NCBI GenBank assembly: GCA_031216915.1
Contig: CM062289.1
Span: forward strand, 445,990,910-446,054,909
DNA: 64,000 nt
Direction of reading: 5' to 3'
Source of the DNA: Pictodentalium vernedei
Taxonomy: Eukaryota; Mollusca; Scaphopoda; Dentaliida; Dentaliidae
Both the position numbers and the translations under genes were made by a program. The notes under the pieces were generated by a model. The model saw only the letters and a list, made by a program, of their open reading frames with translations. It did no database searches and was not told where the DNA came from. Position 1 is the stretch's first letter. Each line of letters starts with the position of its first letter. Positions 33,841 through 44,302 of the stretch are shown here, piece after piece.

Positions 33841-35235
33841 TCCCATTGCCTACAGTGTTAAAAAGTGCTGACTCAGCACTTTTTCAAAGTCCCGAAACTG
33901 TACCCTATGATAAAACCGATGGCAATTTTTTTTTACCAATCCTTTCTGTTGGTCCTAAGGAAGCTGCACACCAAATAAAAATTCTCAGTGCCGTGCAGTT
34001 TTGGAGATATGGGCGTTTTAAATTTTTTCTATTTTTAGCTCCTGCGGTTCCCACGGGGCTGCGGGAAAATTTTTTTTTGCATAAATCAAGTACTCATGAC
34101 CCAATAAGCCCTCACATAAAATTTGGTTCAAATCAGCCTCTCGGTTTGGAAAATAGAAATTTTGGGCGGGGCAAAAAATTTTGCCCCTCTCATAACAACG
34201 TCAAGTATAGCCCCACAAACTTCTCTTGAACAAATCTGAGTCTACACCTCAAAAGGAAGCTGCACACCAAATATCAAGTCTCTGCTACTGCTGGTTCATG
34301 AGAAGAAGATTTACAAAGATTTTGGTGCCCCTTGGGGGTGTGGCACCACCCAGGAGGAGGGGCAACTTCATTTGAACAAATCTGAATTGGCATTAGGTAA
34401 TAAACATTTAGCCAACATTTGAATAAAATTGGGCTAGTGGTTTAGGAGGAGAAGTCGATAATGTAAAGTTAACGCCGGACGGACGACGACGGACGACGGA
34501 CGACGGACGCCGGACGACGGACGACGGACGCCGGACGACGGACGACGGACGACGGACGACGGACAGAAAGTGATTAGTTAAGCTCCCCTTGAGCTTCGCT
34601 CAGGTGAGCTAAAAATGGGGAAAAAACATAACCTGGTCTTGTTTTGATGCTGAATCAAGTTGTGTGTGATTTGTTTTCCATCACTATATACGAAAATCGC
34701 CATCCAATTTTTTTTTAGATTTTCATTTTTTGCTTCCAAAACATAGCTTATGCCCCTTATTGGAACGAGCGCATTGCACACGTTCTAATGAGGGGTCATA
34801 AGCTATGTTTTGGAAGCAAAAAATGAAAATTTTTAGTTACACAAGAATTCTTTTTATGAGTGTCATCTGCCACTAGCGTTCAGTAAAGGGTTGAAGACTG
34901 TCACAATGTAATATTAAATAGTCTTCCTCATGTCAGTCCGGACTGTAAATATTAAAACTTAGGAACAGATTTAAATAAAAACAACACAAATCAGCATGTA
35001 TTATCAATTTTTTATTGTTTAAAAAGGAAAATTAAACACAAACTTAGCTTTAATACTGAGCATTTTGCACCGTTTTCAGTATGACTGGGCCAACTGGAAA
35101 CAAGTCTCCTGAGTGTCCCAAACATTGGAGCATAAAAAAAATATTTTTCTGGAAAAAATGTGTGTTCCAAATTCAGTCTTGCTTGACAGAGCTCAATGTC
35201 AATGCACTCTGTCAGACAAGACTAAACTGATTTAA

Positions 35236-35278
35236 CCCTTTACCCAACACAGATGTGGCCGATTTGCTGGGTAAAGGG
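35236..35278. mobile_element. Family A MITE, copy 7, minimal 43-bp form
   Basis: TTAA at 35,232-35,235; TTAT on the right. It consists of little more than the two inverted ends (CCCTTTACCCAACACAG and GCTGGGTAAAGGG) with a dozen bases between them. Confidence 0.85.
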
Positions 35279-35299
35279 TTATTTCCTAGCTGTTCCATT

Positions 35300-36010
35300 C
35301 CATTGTTGGCATTCTTTAGGAGTGCAGGAGTGCTGCACGCATACTGCACGCCTAGAAAAAATTGAGGAGAGCAATTTTTTGCACCCTCTGATTTTCTGGA
35401 ATACCAGACATGTTTGGGATTGCCTTTAAAGTCTTTTATCATTTGTCAATGTTGCATTAATTCGCAATAATTCATGGCCCATTCTGTGTTGCATTTCAAT
35501 ACATTTTGAGTGTAGAAAACAGTCACATAACTGAATGCAGCATTTTGAATAACGAAACTATGTATGTACCAATTTTTCCATCATGTAGCTGAATGAAGTA
35601 CAATTTTTCAGTCACAATAGTAATACCTTAAAGTAAATATACAGTACATAGAGAGTGTATTGTCAATAAATCACCTGTGGAGTGACGATTTCTCTCAAGC
35701 AATAAATGCTAATTTAATGCAAACCGTAATTAGCATAAGCAAAGTTTCAGCCAATGTACCTCTGGGGTAAACCCGGAGGTCCATTGGTTGAAACTTGCCT
35801 TGTGCTTCTTGCATTTCTGTATGAAATTTGAGAGTAGTAACTTAGGTGATACCTCCACTTCATGGGTGATTGTCCACCCTCTATGTACTGTAACCAAAAT
35901 AGCATTCAAGTATATGTATTGAAAATTCAAGGTGCAACTGCACTCCCAAGCAATCTGAGGAGGGCAACTGTTTTGCACTCCTTGATTTTCTAGACTGCCA
36001 GGCCTGCTTT
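35300..36010. mobile_element. Family O non-autonomous element, copy 1
   Basis: About 700 bp, matched by 39,510-40,034: 'ggagtgctgcacgc', 'gcaattttttgcaccc', 'cattctgtgttgcattt', 'tgcactcccaagcaatctga', ending 'tgccaggcctg'. The ends look like inverted CCAGGCCTGGCA words. No coding capacity. Confidence 0.6.
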
Positions 36011-36978
36011 ACTATGTTCAAAAATTGCGGCTTGAAATTTTTATATTTTGACAACAATGTGGAAAGGGTTAACAAAACCAAATTACCCCAAAACAGCATG
36101 TGTGGCAAAAATCATGCATGCCAAATAAATTCTAGATGTACTGTTTAAGGCATACACATGTTTTCCAGGGCTGAGGTCTATTAGTTTCAAATGTAATATA
36201 TTATATTATTTCCTAATGAAACAAAATACTGCATTTTGATTGGCTGAGAGGTACGGTGTAACTTGCAATCTACAGTGGCTTTTTCTTACACTGTGTTTAA
36301 CCACGGTGTAAAAACAAGAATATACAAGAGCAAGCTATATGGCTAAAAAAGTACCCATTTTTAATTATTAATTCATACCTTCTGCTCGGTTATGTTAGAA
36401 CAAAAATAAAAAATACAGGAAATTTAATATTTATGTGCAATAAAATATTACAGATATGGATGTCATTGGAACTGGCTCATTGAGCCAGTTCCAATGGCAT
36501 CCATATTTGTCTGGTTTTATTTAAGAAACTTGCAGAGTACAAATTTTCTGTCAGTTTTTGCCCACAATGCAGGTTAAAATATTAATTACACCAAAATTCT
36601 GGGAAATAAATCCGTTATCCTTGTGTTTTCCAGGGTGTATGGGAATTTACACCGGTTTGGGAACTCATACACGCTTCGGCTTTGCCTCAGGGTGTATGAG
36701 TTCCCAAACCGGTGTAAATTCCCATACACCCTGGAAAACACAAGGATAACTAATATTACTATCACTTTTAATTGTTTTCTTATTATATCATATTACAATT
36801 ACCTTGATTCAAATTGAGGTTCACAGAGGGTAAATTTAGTGCAGGGTAGCATCACCAAATTCACCTTCTGGGGACCTGATTCTACTTATTTCCAGGCTTG
36901 TCTATTATCATTCAGCTCCTTCCGAATTGTAGTACTGACATCTATTCACAACAATGAATGTTTCTGTTGAAATAATAC
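36011..36978. other. intron with two hairpins and a family F fragment
   Basis: A hairpin at about 36,461-36,511 has stem GGATGTCATTGGAACTGGCT. A perfect 59-bp-arm hairpin occupies 36,614-36,750. Bases 36,815-36,900 are a family F scrap. The first 440 bases show nothing clear. Confidence 0.6.
36614..36750. repeat. perfect hairpin with 59-bp arms
   Basis: The arms 36,614-36,672 and 36,692-36,750 are exact complements, beginning GTTATCCTTGTGTTTTCCAG, with a 19-base loop 'gcttcggctttgcctcagg' (last base ambiguous). There are no mismatches, so the element is young or under gene conversion. Confidence 0.95.
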
Positions 36979-37182
36979 CTGATTTTTTGGCTGGTGGAGG
37001 TTTATAGATTTCTCTTGCTCTTCGCCATGTTTTTCTGGATGTTTTCTCACGTTTCTCTGCTTCAGTTAATGCAATTGTGGTATCCATTCGGTTGCTTTCT
37101 AATGCTTCATTTTGCTGAGCTTTCCTAAGCCTTATTCTTTCATCAAGAGTTTTAAGTTTAGCATCTGGTGTATCCAAAGCAT
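36979..37182 (-). CDS. ZC3H11A: ZC3H11A-like gene, exon with 'LKTLDERIRLRKAQQ' module
   Basis: The acceptor is CTATTACAG and the donor AG|GTATTA. It is symmetric phase 1-1, 204 bp. It codes D-A-L-D-T-P-D-A-K-L-K-T-L-D-E-R-I-R-L-R-K-A-Q-Q-N and a long, strongly charged helix-like run rich in Arg, Lys and Glu, ending IYKPPPAKKS. The K-T-L-D-E-I-R-L type module matches the repeated K-T-L-E-E-I-K-L-E-K of vertebrate ZC3H11A, although an extra Arg splits D-E-I here. The long basic helix is likely an RNA- or protein-binding surface (inference). Confidence 0.92.
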
Positions 37183-37465
37183 CTGTAATAGAAGAAATAA
37201 TTATGAAATCCTATCTATAACTTTGCTTGCTGAGTGAAGAAAGTTCTCAACAATCAAAACTCTCACTGTGCACCCCATGTGGAGTTGATAAAAATTTTTC
37301 AAATCATTTCAGGAAAAAAATTCCTTAACTCAAAACGCGCAGAGTATTTTCAAAATATTTTTCACAGCAGTCATGACTAGATTTGATAAAAAATTCATCT
37401 AAATTTATCTAAAGAAATCACTGGTCAAAAAGTTCATTCAATTTACATGAAAAAAGTTCAGTTAA

Positions 37466-37703
37466 TCCTTTACCCAACGCAGACGATTTCAAAATTTATT
37501 ATTTTAAATATCATTTTTTAAATTTTTTCAAAACATTTCAACAAAACCATATCATGTGACCCCTTTTTGGAACGAGCTCTAGCTTGTTCCAAAGAGGGGT
37601 CACATGATATGGTTTTGTTGAAATTTTTCGAAAAATAATATTTTTTCAGCTGCTGAATATGCATATTACGTGGGCGGATGCGGGCGATTCGATGGGTAAA
37701 AGG
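37466..37703. mobile_element. Family A TTAA palindromic MITE, copy 8
   Basis: TTAA at 37,462-37,465 and 37,704-37,707. The ends are TCCTTTACCCAACG and, reversed, CCTTTTACCCATCG. The palindromic core is near full length but slightly shortened at the apex. Confidence 0.88.
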
Positions 37704-38315
37704 TTAAATGTGCCCAAATTTTACTCATTTCACGGCAAGGGATTTTCAAAAGTTCTGAGGTGGACATGACTTATAGTTGGATTTGGATGTGGGGTATGTA
37801 CACCTGAAGTCTGCGACCTTAACCTTGTAGGTAGGCATACTAACCAAACTTATTTGTGACACACCCTCTAGTCATGAGCAACATTAATACCAAGTATCAT
37901 TAATATTCTTCAAGGCTATCAAAAGTTGTGCGCCGGACACAATTTGTTCTAGTTGGATTTGGGGATATGTTAACTTGAACTATGTCTATGACATTGACCT
38001 TGAAGACAGACATTCAAACCTTATTCGTGACACACCCTTTGGTGGTGGGCAATATTTATACCAAGTATCATTAATATCCTTTAACACCATCAAAATTTCT
38101 GAGCTGGACATGACTTGCACAGAGAGAGAGACACAGACAGACAGACAGACAGACAAAATGATTCCTATATACCCCCTTAACTTCGTTTGTTGGGGGTATA
38201 ATATTTACATTTCTTGCCTCAAAAAACATAACTTATGAGCCCCTCACTGGAATGAGTCCAGTCAGCTCATTTCAATGAGATGTAATATAAAGCAATGATT
38301 CTGAAGAAAAAATTG

Positions 38316-38887
38316 AAAAAATCGCGACATCGACGCCGTAGCTGTGATGGGTGGTACAATCTGCAGGTGAAAAAATGATTCTCAGAAGCAATCTGCAGAG
38401 AATAGTGAAATGAAAAAAAAAAAAAAAAAAATTGCGACATCAACGCCGTAGCTGCGACGGGTGGTGCAATCTCACAAAATTCTAAGTTCATCAAGGGCCA
38501 TAACTCCAAGAAAAATATTTGGAACAACACATGCATTGAACAGTGGCTAGACATAAATAAGATACACTTACATACCAAATATAAAGTCATTCCATCAAGT
38601 ATTTCAAAAGTTATTGAGTTTTCAAACTCGTTGGTCACAGACAGACCGACCGACCGACAGACAGACAGACCGACCGACATTGCCATTTATAGAGCTGCAA
38701 GTCGCAGCTAAAAAACAACACATGCATTGAACAGTGGCTAGACATCAATAAGATACACTTACATGCCAAATATAAAGTCATTCCATCAAGTATTTTATAA
38801 GTTGTTGAGTTTTGAAACTTGTTGGTCACAGACAGACCGACATACAGACCGACATTGCCACTTTTTGAGCTGCTAGTCGCAGCTAAA
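38316..38887 (+). mobile_element. HINE-4 elements, two in tandem
   Basis: Both share 'cattgaacagtggctagaca', 'ccaaatataaagtcattcca', a run of gaccgac/cagaca repeats and the terminus 'gctgcaagtcgcagctaaaaa'. The second begins where the first ends, within its 'aaaaa'. Further copies are at 46,803-47,096 and 48,490-48,787. Confidence 0.75.
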
Positions 38888-39062
38888 AAATAATAAAATT
38901 TGAATGATGATTTTTACTGGACATATATTGTGCTAAGCTGGTTAAAAGATTTATGGTTAAGAAAAATTTAGAAGCACTCCATGAACAGTAAAACATGTAC
39001 CAACACAAATCACACCCTAAAATACAAAGAGAAATTATCTTAGCTTTGTTGTTTTTACTCAC

Positions 39063-39161
39063 CACTTTCCTCTCGCAACTGTCTAGCTTTTAATGCCTTT
39101 TCTTTCCTTATTTCCTCCAGAGACTTTATTTTAAGCCCTTCAACTTTCGAATTTTCTGAAG
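39063..39161 (-). CDS. ZC3H11A: ZC3H11A-like gene, exon with 'IKSLEEIRKEKALKARQ' module
   Basis: The acceptor is TCTCTTCCAG and the donor GTGAGTAA. It is symmetric phase 1-1, 99 bp and 33 residues. It encodes essentially one module, SENSKVEGLKIKSLEEIRKE then KALKARQLREES. The vertebrate protein has the near-identical I-K-T-L-E-E-I-K-L-E-K-A-L-R-V-Q-Q. This exon is the clearest single match supporting the gene call. Its size and symmetric phase make it a duplicable unit. Confidence 0.95.
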
Positions 39162-40483
39162 CTGGAAGAGACAGAAAAAAATGTTAACACTCTATCACGG
39201 CAAGGGTAAACACTGTATACTCCCAGACATCTTATGACAGGGTCATAAAAAATCAGTTTCAACCTTCTCATTGTTCCTGAAATCCGAGATATATTCCAAA
39301 ATGTCCTCTTTATCATAATCTGGAACTTCAGCACACATGGTTTGGCAGTAATTTCTTTTCAGGTCTTGGCTGCACAGAAAGTCGCATTCAAGACTAGAAA
39401 AGAAATTACTACCAAAATTAATTTGGCCATTTTTCATTTTAAGACTTCAACATGCCTGAATATTGAAGGAAATATTCTATAACCATTTTTTGTTGCTTGA
39501 ATTCAGACTTCCAGGTCTGGCATTCTTCAGGAGGGCAGGAGTGCTGCACGCCTACTGCACATCTAGAAGAAAATGAGGAGGGCAATTTTTTGCACCCCTT
39601 GATTTTCTGGAATGTCAGAACTGTTTAGGACTGAGAACTGTTTAGGACTGCCTTTAAAATCTATTATCATTTCATCCCCTGAGTTCTACTGGCACAGAAA
39701 ACGCATTGGATCTCAGGGACAATTTATCAATGTTGCATTGATTTGCAATAATTCATGACCCATTCTGTGTCGCATTTCGATAGATTTTGAGTGTAGAAGA
39801 CAGTCATATAAGAATTGAATGCAACATTTTGAATAATGAGATGTATGTGCCTGTTTTTCCACTATGTAGCTGAAAGCAGTACAATTTCTCAGTCACAATA
39901 TTAATAGCTTGAAGTGAATATAACCAAAATAGCATACAAGTTTTTGCATTGAACATTTAAGGTGCAACTGCACTCCCAAGCAATCTGAGACGGGCAACTG
40001 TATTGCACTTCTTGATTTTCTAGATTGCCAGGCCTGGACTTCAAGGGTAGACAATCAGAAATAATTTATCTATTTATTGATATTCCATCTCTCTTTTACC
40101 AACTGAGACAATTATTCAATTCTTTTCAGGTTTAAGATCACTTTCAGCACCAACAACACAAGTATGAAGTCAAGTTTGGTCAATCCTTTATAATTACTCC
40201 ACCTACATTGAGGAATTGCTCTTCAGGTATTGGTAACTAGGTTTTATTCGATCAGTAAAGGGAAATTTGTCTATCGCAACAAGGCACCATTTCTTTTCCT
40301 TGGGTTTCTATAGAGAGATGAAATTTTTTAAAATAAATAGACACCATAGATTAGGTACAAAATTTAACCCCTGAACATTTTTATGTAGCATCTTCACTCA
40401 TAAAACTTGTGTCTCTACAGCACTTTCCAGTAGATTCTTGACCAGATCTAAATACCGCTAGGCTGGACTTTAATATAAATATT

Positions 40484-40642
40484 TAAGAAATAACTGTTGT
40501 TTTCCTTCGGTTTATGCGATATAAACCGAAAATTTTCAGCACAAGCTTCATAACTTGCGTAGCGAGTTATGATTAAGCTTGTGATGAAAATTTTCGGTTT
40601 ATATCGCACAAACCGAAGGAAAACAAGTTATTTCTTATAATT
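40484..40642. repeat. long hairpin element
   Basis: The arms of roughly 70 bases begin around TTTAAGAAATAACT and contain CCTTCGGTTTAT and GATATAAACCGAAAATTTTC. They are nearly perfect around the loop 'ttgcgtagc'. The flanks on both sides read 'taat...' and 'ggctg', perhaps older element ends. Confidence 0.8.
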
Positions 40643-41361
40643 TAATCCGGCTGTAATATTAAAATATAAAAACTATGTGTACGTGAACGAAAAACTTTTA
40701 ATTTTCGCAAAAGACAACAGTCAAACTCAGAAAGTGTGCCACAAACAGGTCACATCAATCATTGTCAAATTGTTTGTTGTTTTGATTTTCAATCGCAGAT
40801 GACAGATATTTAGCAAGTCACGTAGCAATATCATTAAAAACATTTTTTTTAAGTTCCCCCGAAATCATGTTTGGATGTATGATCTTTTATAAGTTTCCCA
40901 CTTCAGTATATTTTATTAAATTCAATTGTTCCCGAGAAATTATCATTATATTCTCGCTGACTGGAGGCGATGAAAAAATCGATCATTGATCTTTGTTTAC
41001 AAGCTTGTTATCCATCTATCAGTCTGCCGTCACACCCTCACAGTGACAATTGGATTGAGTGGGCAGGACTTCCAGAGTCTTCAAAGTTGGATCGGATGTG
41101 CGAACATGTAGACATTCCAAATCATTACGTGATTTGGTTTATACGATTCTGACAACTTTCACGCTGTTTACTTTCAACCAATCAAACACAGAGGCAGGGC
41201 AAATGATTAAATTATTGTTTGATGGACTAAATCATCCCTTGAAAGCATAAGTTGTCAACTGCATTTACTTCAGCACATCAAACAAGATTAAATTGGTTAA
41301 ATCCCTAGTTGTATTATCAGCATTACAGGAAAAATTAGAAGCTTAAAATTTCAGTATTTTG

Positions 41362-41951
41362 TAGTGTTCAACCGATTATCCAAAATGGTCGCTGACCGAT
41401 TATTTGAGCTCACAATCAGCCGATTCTGATGCCGATTCCAATTGGAATACCATGCCCTATTAGACAAGTCAAGGCACAAAAGAACTACATTAAACTGAAC
41501 ATTTTTCTCAGTGTTAAACTTCGTTGACTGAGGTCGCAGTAAAATTATCAGTCGTGCACACTTAAGTGGTAAATGTGGCTCTCAGAGTAATTTTAATGCA
41601 TCCTGAGTCAATGGAGTGCAACCTTCACTGTTCCGGTATGAACTGGCAATTGCCCCAAGTACGGTCAGTTGTAAGCTTTACATGTCGTTTAGCTTGTATA
41701 TCCCATAAAAGGGTGTCTAGAGAGACTAAGAATACACATTGTGGTTGTTTCTGTACTTTATTGAATGGTATCATTGACATCATTTTACATTAACAATTGA
41801 ACAATTGCAGAAGATAATAAAATGCGGTTAATGAATCATCACAAAATGCTTGGCAACAATCGGTTGGACCGATGTTCCAGGAGCCTTTGTCATCCAATTG
41901 CCCACAATCAGCCGATTGTGGTGGCCGGATCCAATCATTGGTTGAACACTA
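41362..41951. mobile_element. hAT-like non-autonomous element, 590 bp
   Basis: The 8-bp direct repeat GTATTTTG flanks it exactly (41,354-41,361 and 41,952-41,959). The ends are inverted: TAGTGTTCAACCGATTATCC and, reversed, TAGTGTTCAACCAATGATTG. Internal sub-terminal repeats of 'ccgattatt/cagccgattc' words occur near both ends, as hAT transposases like. The two short frames inside have no motif. Confidence 0.85.
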
Positions 41952-42629
41952 GTATTTTGACATTAGTGAATTTGAGGGGAAAACTAACACAACCAGATTT
42001 AAAAATGTGCCTTCGTAAGTTGCATATAGAATATACCTATAGTAGCTTGGTGTACCAATTGTTCACCACAAGTGGTGAAGTGGTGTTAACACCACTTCAC
42101 CACGAGTGGTGAACATTTGGTACACCAAGGTACTTTGGGTATATTTTATTTATACCATGATCGTCAGATTATTAAGAGTTTAAATGTTAAATAATACAAT
42201 ATTTCTCGATTTTACTGAGCAACAGACGTACACACATGTGAATCTATTTTTGTTTACATGAGCACTGGTGGGCGGTACTTCTGCTGTCAGTTTTATCGCC
42301 GAATCAAAATGGAAAAAGAAACGTGCAAATCACAGGCCTTTTTCATTTTAATAACATACTATTTCGAGTTATGGATGCTTTATTAACATGAGACAATGCT
42401 GCATGTTTGTTAATTTTTGGTATCTCATGAGATAAACTCATTTAAAAACGTAATAAATAATTGCTGCTTTCATTTCACTCTTCGCAAGACGACGAGCGAT
42501 AAATTTAGACAAGTTTGCATTCAGGTTGAGGTCACCAAAGGTCAGTTTGGATGTATTTCCACTGTAGGGTGTAAATTTTAACTATTGAAATCCCATTGCT
42601 GGCGTGTTCACCACGGTTGGTGTGTAAAA

Positions 42630-43012
42630 TTTGTAGTTACACACGAATTCTTTTTATGAGTGTCATCTGCCACTAGCGTTCAGTAAAGGGTTGAAGACTG
42701 TCACAATGTAATATTAAATAGTCTTCCTCATGTCAGTCTGGACTGTAAATATTAAAACTTAGGAACAGATTTAAATAAATACAACACGAATCAGTATGTA
42801 TTATCAATTTTCTATTGTTTAAAAAGGAAAATTAAACACAAACTTAGTTTCAATATTGAGCATTTTGCACCGTTTTCAGATGACTGGGCCAACTGGAAAC
42901 AAGTCTCCTGAGTGTGCCAAACATTGGAGCATAAAAAAAAAATATTTTTCTGGAAAAAATGTGTGTCCCAAATTATAGTGTCCCAATATATAGAGTAAAT
43001 ATGGTAATCATG
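42630..43012. mobile_element. Family D right-hand part
   Basis: It matches 34,840-35,170 closely ('gagtgtcatctgccactagc' onward) and keeps the right end 'atatagagtaaatatgg' followed by TA. The left part is missing; it begins where unrelated sequence meets 'gtagttacac'. Confidence 0.75.
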
Positions 43013-43229
43013 GTATAAATATTTTTGTGTAATATATGTTAGTTCAATTTAAAGGCTTAGTAAATTCTTGTATCTCTTACAATTTTCTCTAAACTTTTGA
43101 GATGACAGCGGGATGCTCGTTTCCATTTGTTAATCCACACAACCGTACTGAAATAGTTACAATTATTAATATAACTCCGTATAATATTCTGTGAAAAATC
43201 CACCAGGAGGATCACAGATCCAGAAGTCA

Positions 43230-43784
43230 AGTTTTGACATTAAATTCTGAAGAAATAAGCTATTTGTAGCAACAGTGACCTTGACCTTGGAGTCCCAGAC
43301 TCCAAAATCAATAGGTGTCTTCCCTTCCTATAGGGTAACCTCTGGTATAAGTTTGGTAAAGGTGCTTCAAATAGAACTCAAGTTATTGCCCGGAAACCAA
43401 TTTGTCACAAAATATTCTATTTATAGTAACAGTGACCTTGACCTCGGAGTCCCAGACTCCGAAATCAATAGGTGTCTTCCCTTTCTATAAGGTAACCTCT
43501 GGTATAAGTTTGGTAAAGGTACCTCAAATAGAACTCAAGTTATTGCCCGGAAACCAATTTGTCACAAAATATTCTATTGATAGTAACAGTGACCTTGACC
43601 TTGGGGCTCCAGACTCCAAAATCGATAGGTGTCTTCCCTTCCTATAGCGTAACCTGTGGTATAATTTTGGTAAAGGTGCATCAAATAGAACTAAAGTTAT
43701 TGCACAGAAACCAACTGTTTATGCCCGCCCGCCACTTCATCAAACTATAAGTCGAGTTTGACTTCGTCAAAACTCGACTAAAAA
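43230..43784 (+). repeat. HINE-6 with three 157-bp monomers
   Basis: The marker 'cagtgaccttgacct' lies at 43,273, 43,430 and 43,587, spacing 157 both times. The array is followed by 'gcccgcccgcc', a 12-bp-stem hairpin (GTCGAGTTTGAC / GTCAAAACTCGAC) and TAAAAA. Confidence 0.85.
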
Positions 43785-44089
43785 GCAATCATTTTCAGTA
43801 TTGAAAATATCCCATAATGCAGTTGCAAATTTAACCAATTGTATCTTGTTTGACATTTATTGTATCTAGTTTGACATTTATTGTATCTAGTATCATCAAC
43901 AAGATACAAATGGTTAAATTTTTAAACCAACAAGTGCACAATAGTATCATTGCAGAGATTTCCAGGTAAAAGAAACAGTGATGAGCCAGATTTTCAATGA
44001 TGAGGAAGGTACCGGAGAAACAAGAAATTTTTTCAACACAGCCCGAGAAATCCTAAATTATAAAAAATTTTTATAAAAGAGTCACAAAC

Positions 44090-44302
44090 CTGCAGATTTT
44101 TCCTTCAGTTTATCTAAAAATGAGGTCTTGGATGACTGTGAACTTTCTGATACTTGATTTTGTGATTTCTCAGCACCAAATCTTTTCATTCTCCTGGACT
44201 TCTCCTTTTCGTTTCGAATTTCATCCAATGACTTTATTTGGAGTGAAGAATCTGATGCTTCTTCCTCGGCATGCCGATGTCTTCTCTTAAGATGAATTTT
44301 AG
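44090..44302 (-). CDS. ZC3H11A: ZC3H11A-like gene, exon with 'LQIKSLDEIRNEKEKSRR' module
   Basis: The acceptor is ATTTTCTAG and the donor GCAG|GTTTGTG. It is symmetric phase 1-1, 213 bp and 71 residues. A basic His/Arg-rich start (KIHLKRRHRHAEEE) leads to DSSLQIKSLDEIRNEKEKSR, then a Ser-rich linker and FLDKLKEKSA. The first I-K-T-L-E-E-I-K module of vertebrate ZC3H11A is likewise followed by K-x-K-E-K-S-K-K. The basic run may serve as a nuclear localisation signal (inference). Confidence 0.93.

Larger units (their letters stand above)
30984..34612 (+). mobile_element. pearl-like (HINE-type) element with 167-bp satellite core
   Basis: The element starts AACAAGAGGCCCCACGTGGC, continues about 1.4 kb of flank, then nine copies of a 167-bp monomer (32,411-33,840), a further unrelated segment with 'gccccttgggggtgtggc', a GAC-rich microsatellite (34,470-34,565), a hairpin (TTGAGCTTCGCTCAGGTGAG) and CTAAA. 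Pearl elements of bivalves have this plan and have been grouped with Helentron-derived non-autonomous elements. It is inserted, without target duplication, in a family D MITE. No Rep/helicase gene is present. Confidence 0.85.
30920..35170. mobile_element. Family D TA MITE, long form, split by a pearl-like element
   Basis: The left end starts CTGTATTTACTCTATG after TA (30,918-30,919) and runs to 30,983. It resumes at about 34,612 ('aatggggaaaaaacataacc') and continues through the C-like palindrome and the 'gttgaagactgtcacaatg' segment to about 35,170. The last segment is shared with 42,630-43,012 and 63,201-63,617. The right inverted repeat appears lost here. Confidence 0.8.
37183..39062. other. 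intron with family A, HINE-5 and two HINE-4 copies
   Basis: Family A at 37,466-37,703. HINE-5 at 37,740-38,206 has two units with 'ttggatttgg...gaccttgaa', a (CAGA)n tract and a terminal hairpin CCCCC/GGGGG before TATAAT. HINE-4 at about 38,316-38,712 and again at 38,713-38,887 ends AGTCGCAGCTAAAAA. Bases 38,207-38,315 are a decayed family C core. Confidence 0.7.
39162..44089. other. large intron with families O, SINE-2, hairpins, hAT-like MITE, D and HINE-6
   Basis: Family O copy 2 lies at 39,510-40,034, an old SINE-2 at 40,065-40,320 and a hairpin at 40,484-40,642. Next come a hAT-like MITE at 41,362-41,951, a hairpin at about 42,029-42,146, a family D right part at 42,630-43,012, HINE-6 at about 43,230-43,784 and family P at 43,790-44,040. 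Bases 40,643-41,353 and 42,150-42,620 show nothing clear. Confidence 0.65.

Noticed and set aside
33031..34229. Open frames within the pearl-like element (81, 84 and 158 residues)
   Set aside because: They follow the 167-bp repeat; the same peptide recurs with the period and is not conserved in the flank.
37975..38238. 87-residue plus-strand frame
   Set aside because: Lies across HINE-5, including its CAGA microsatellite and terminal hairpin.
38267..38829. 139- and 64-residue minus-strand frames
   Set aside because: They cover two HINE-4 elements, with the same peptide in both and in the copy at 48,493-48,714.
43275..43750. Three overlapping plus-strand frames with similar peptides
   Set aside because: They are reads of the 157-bp tandem monomer of HINE-6.
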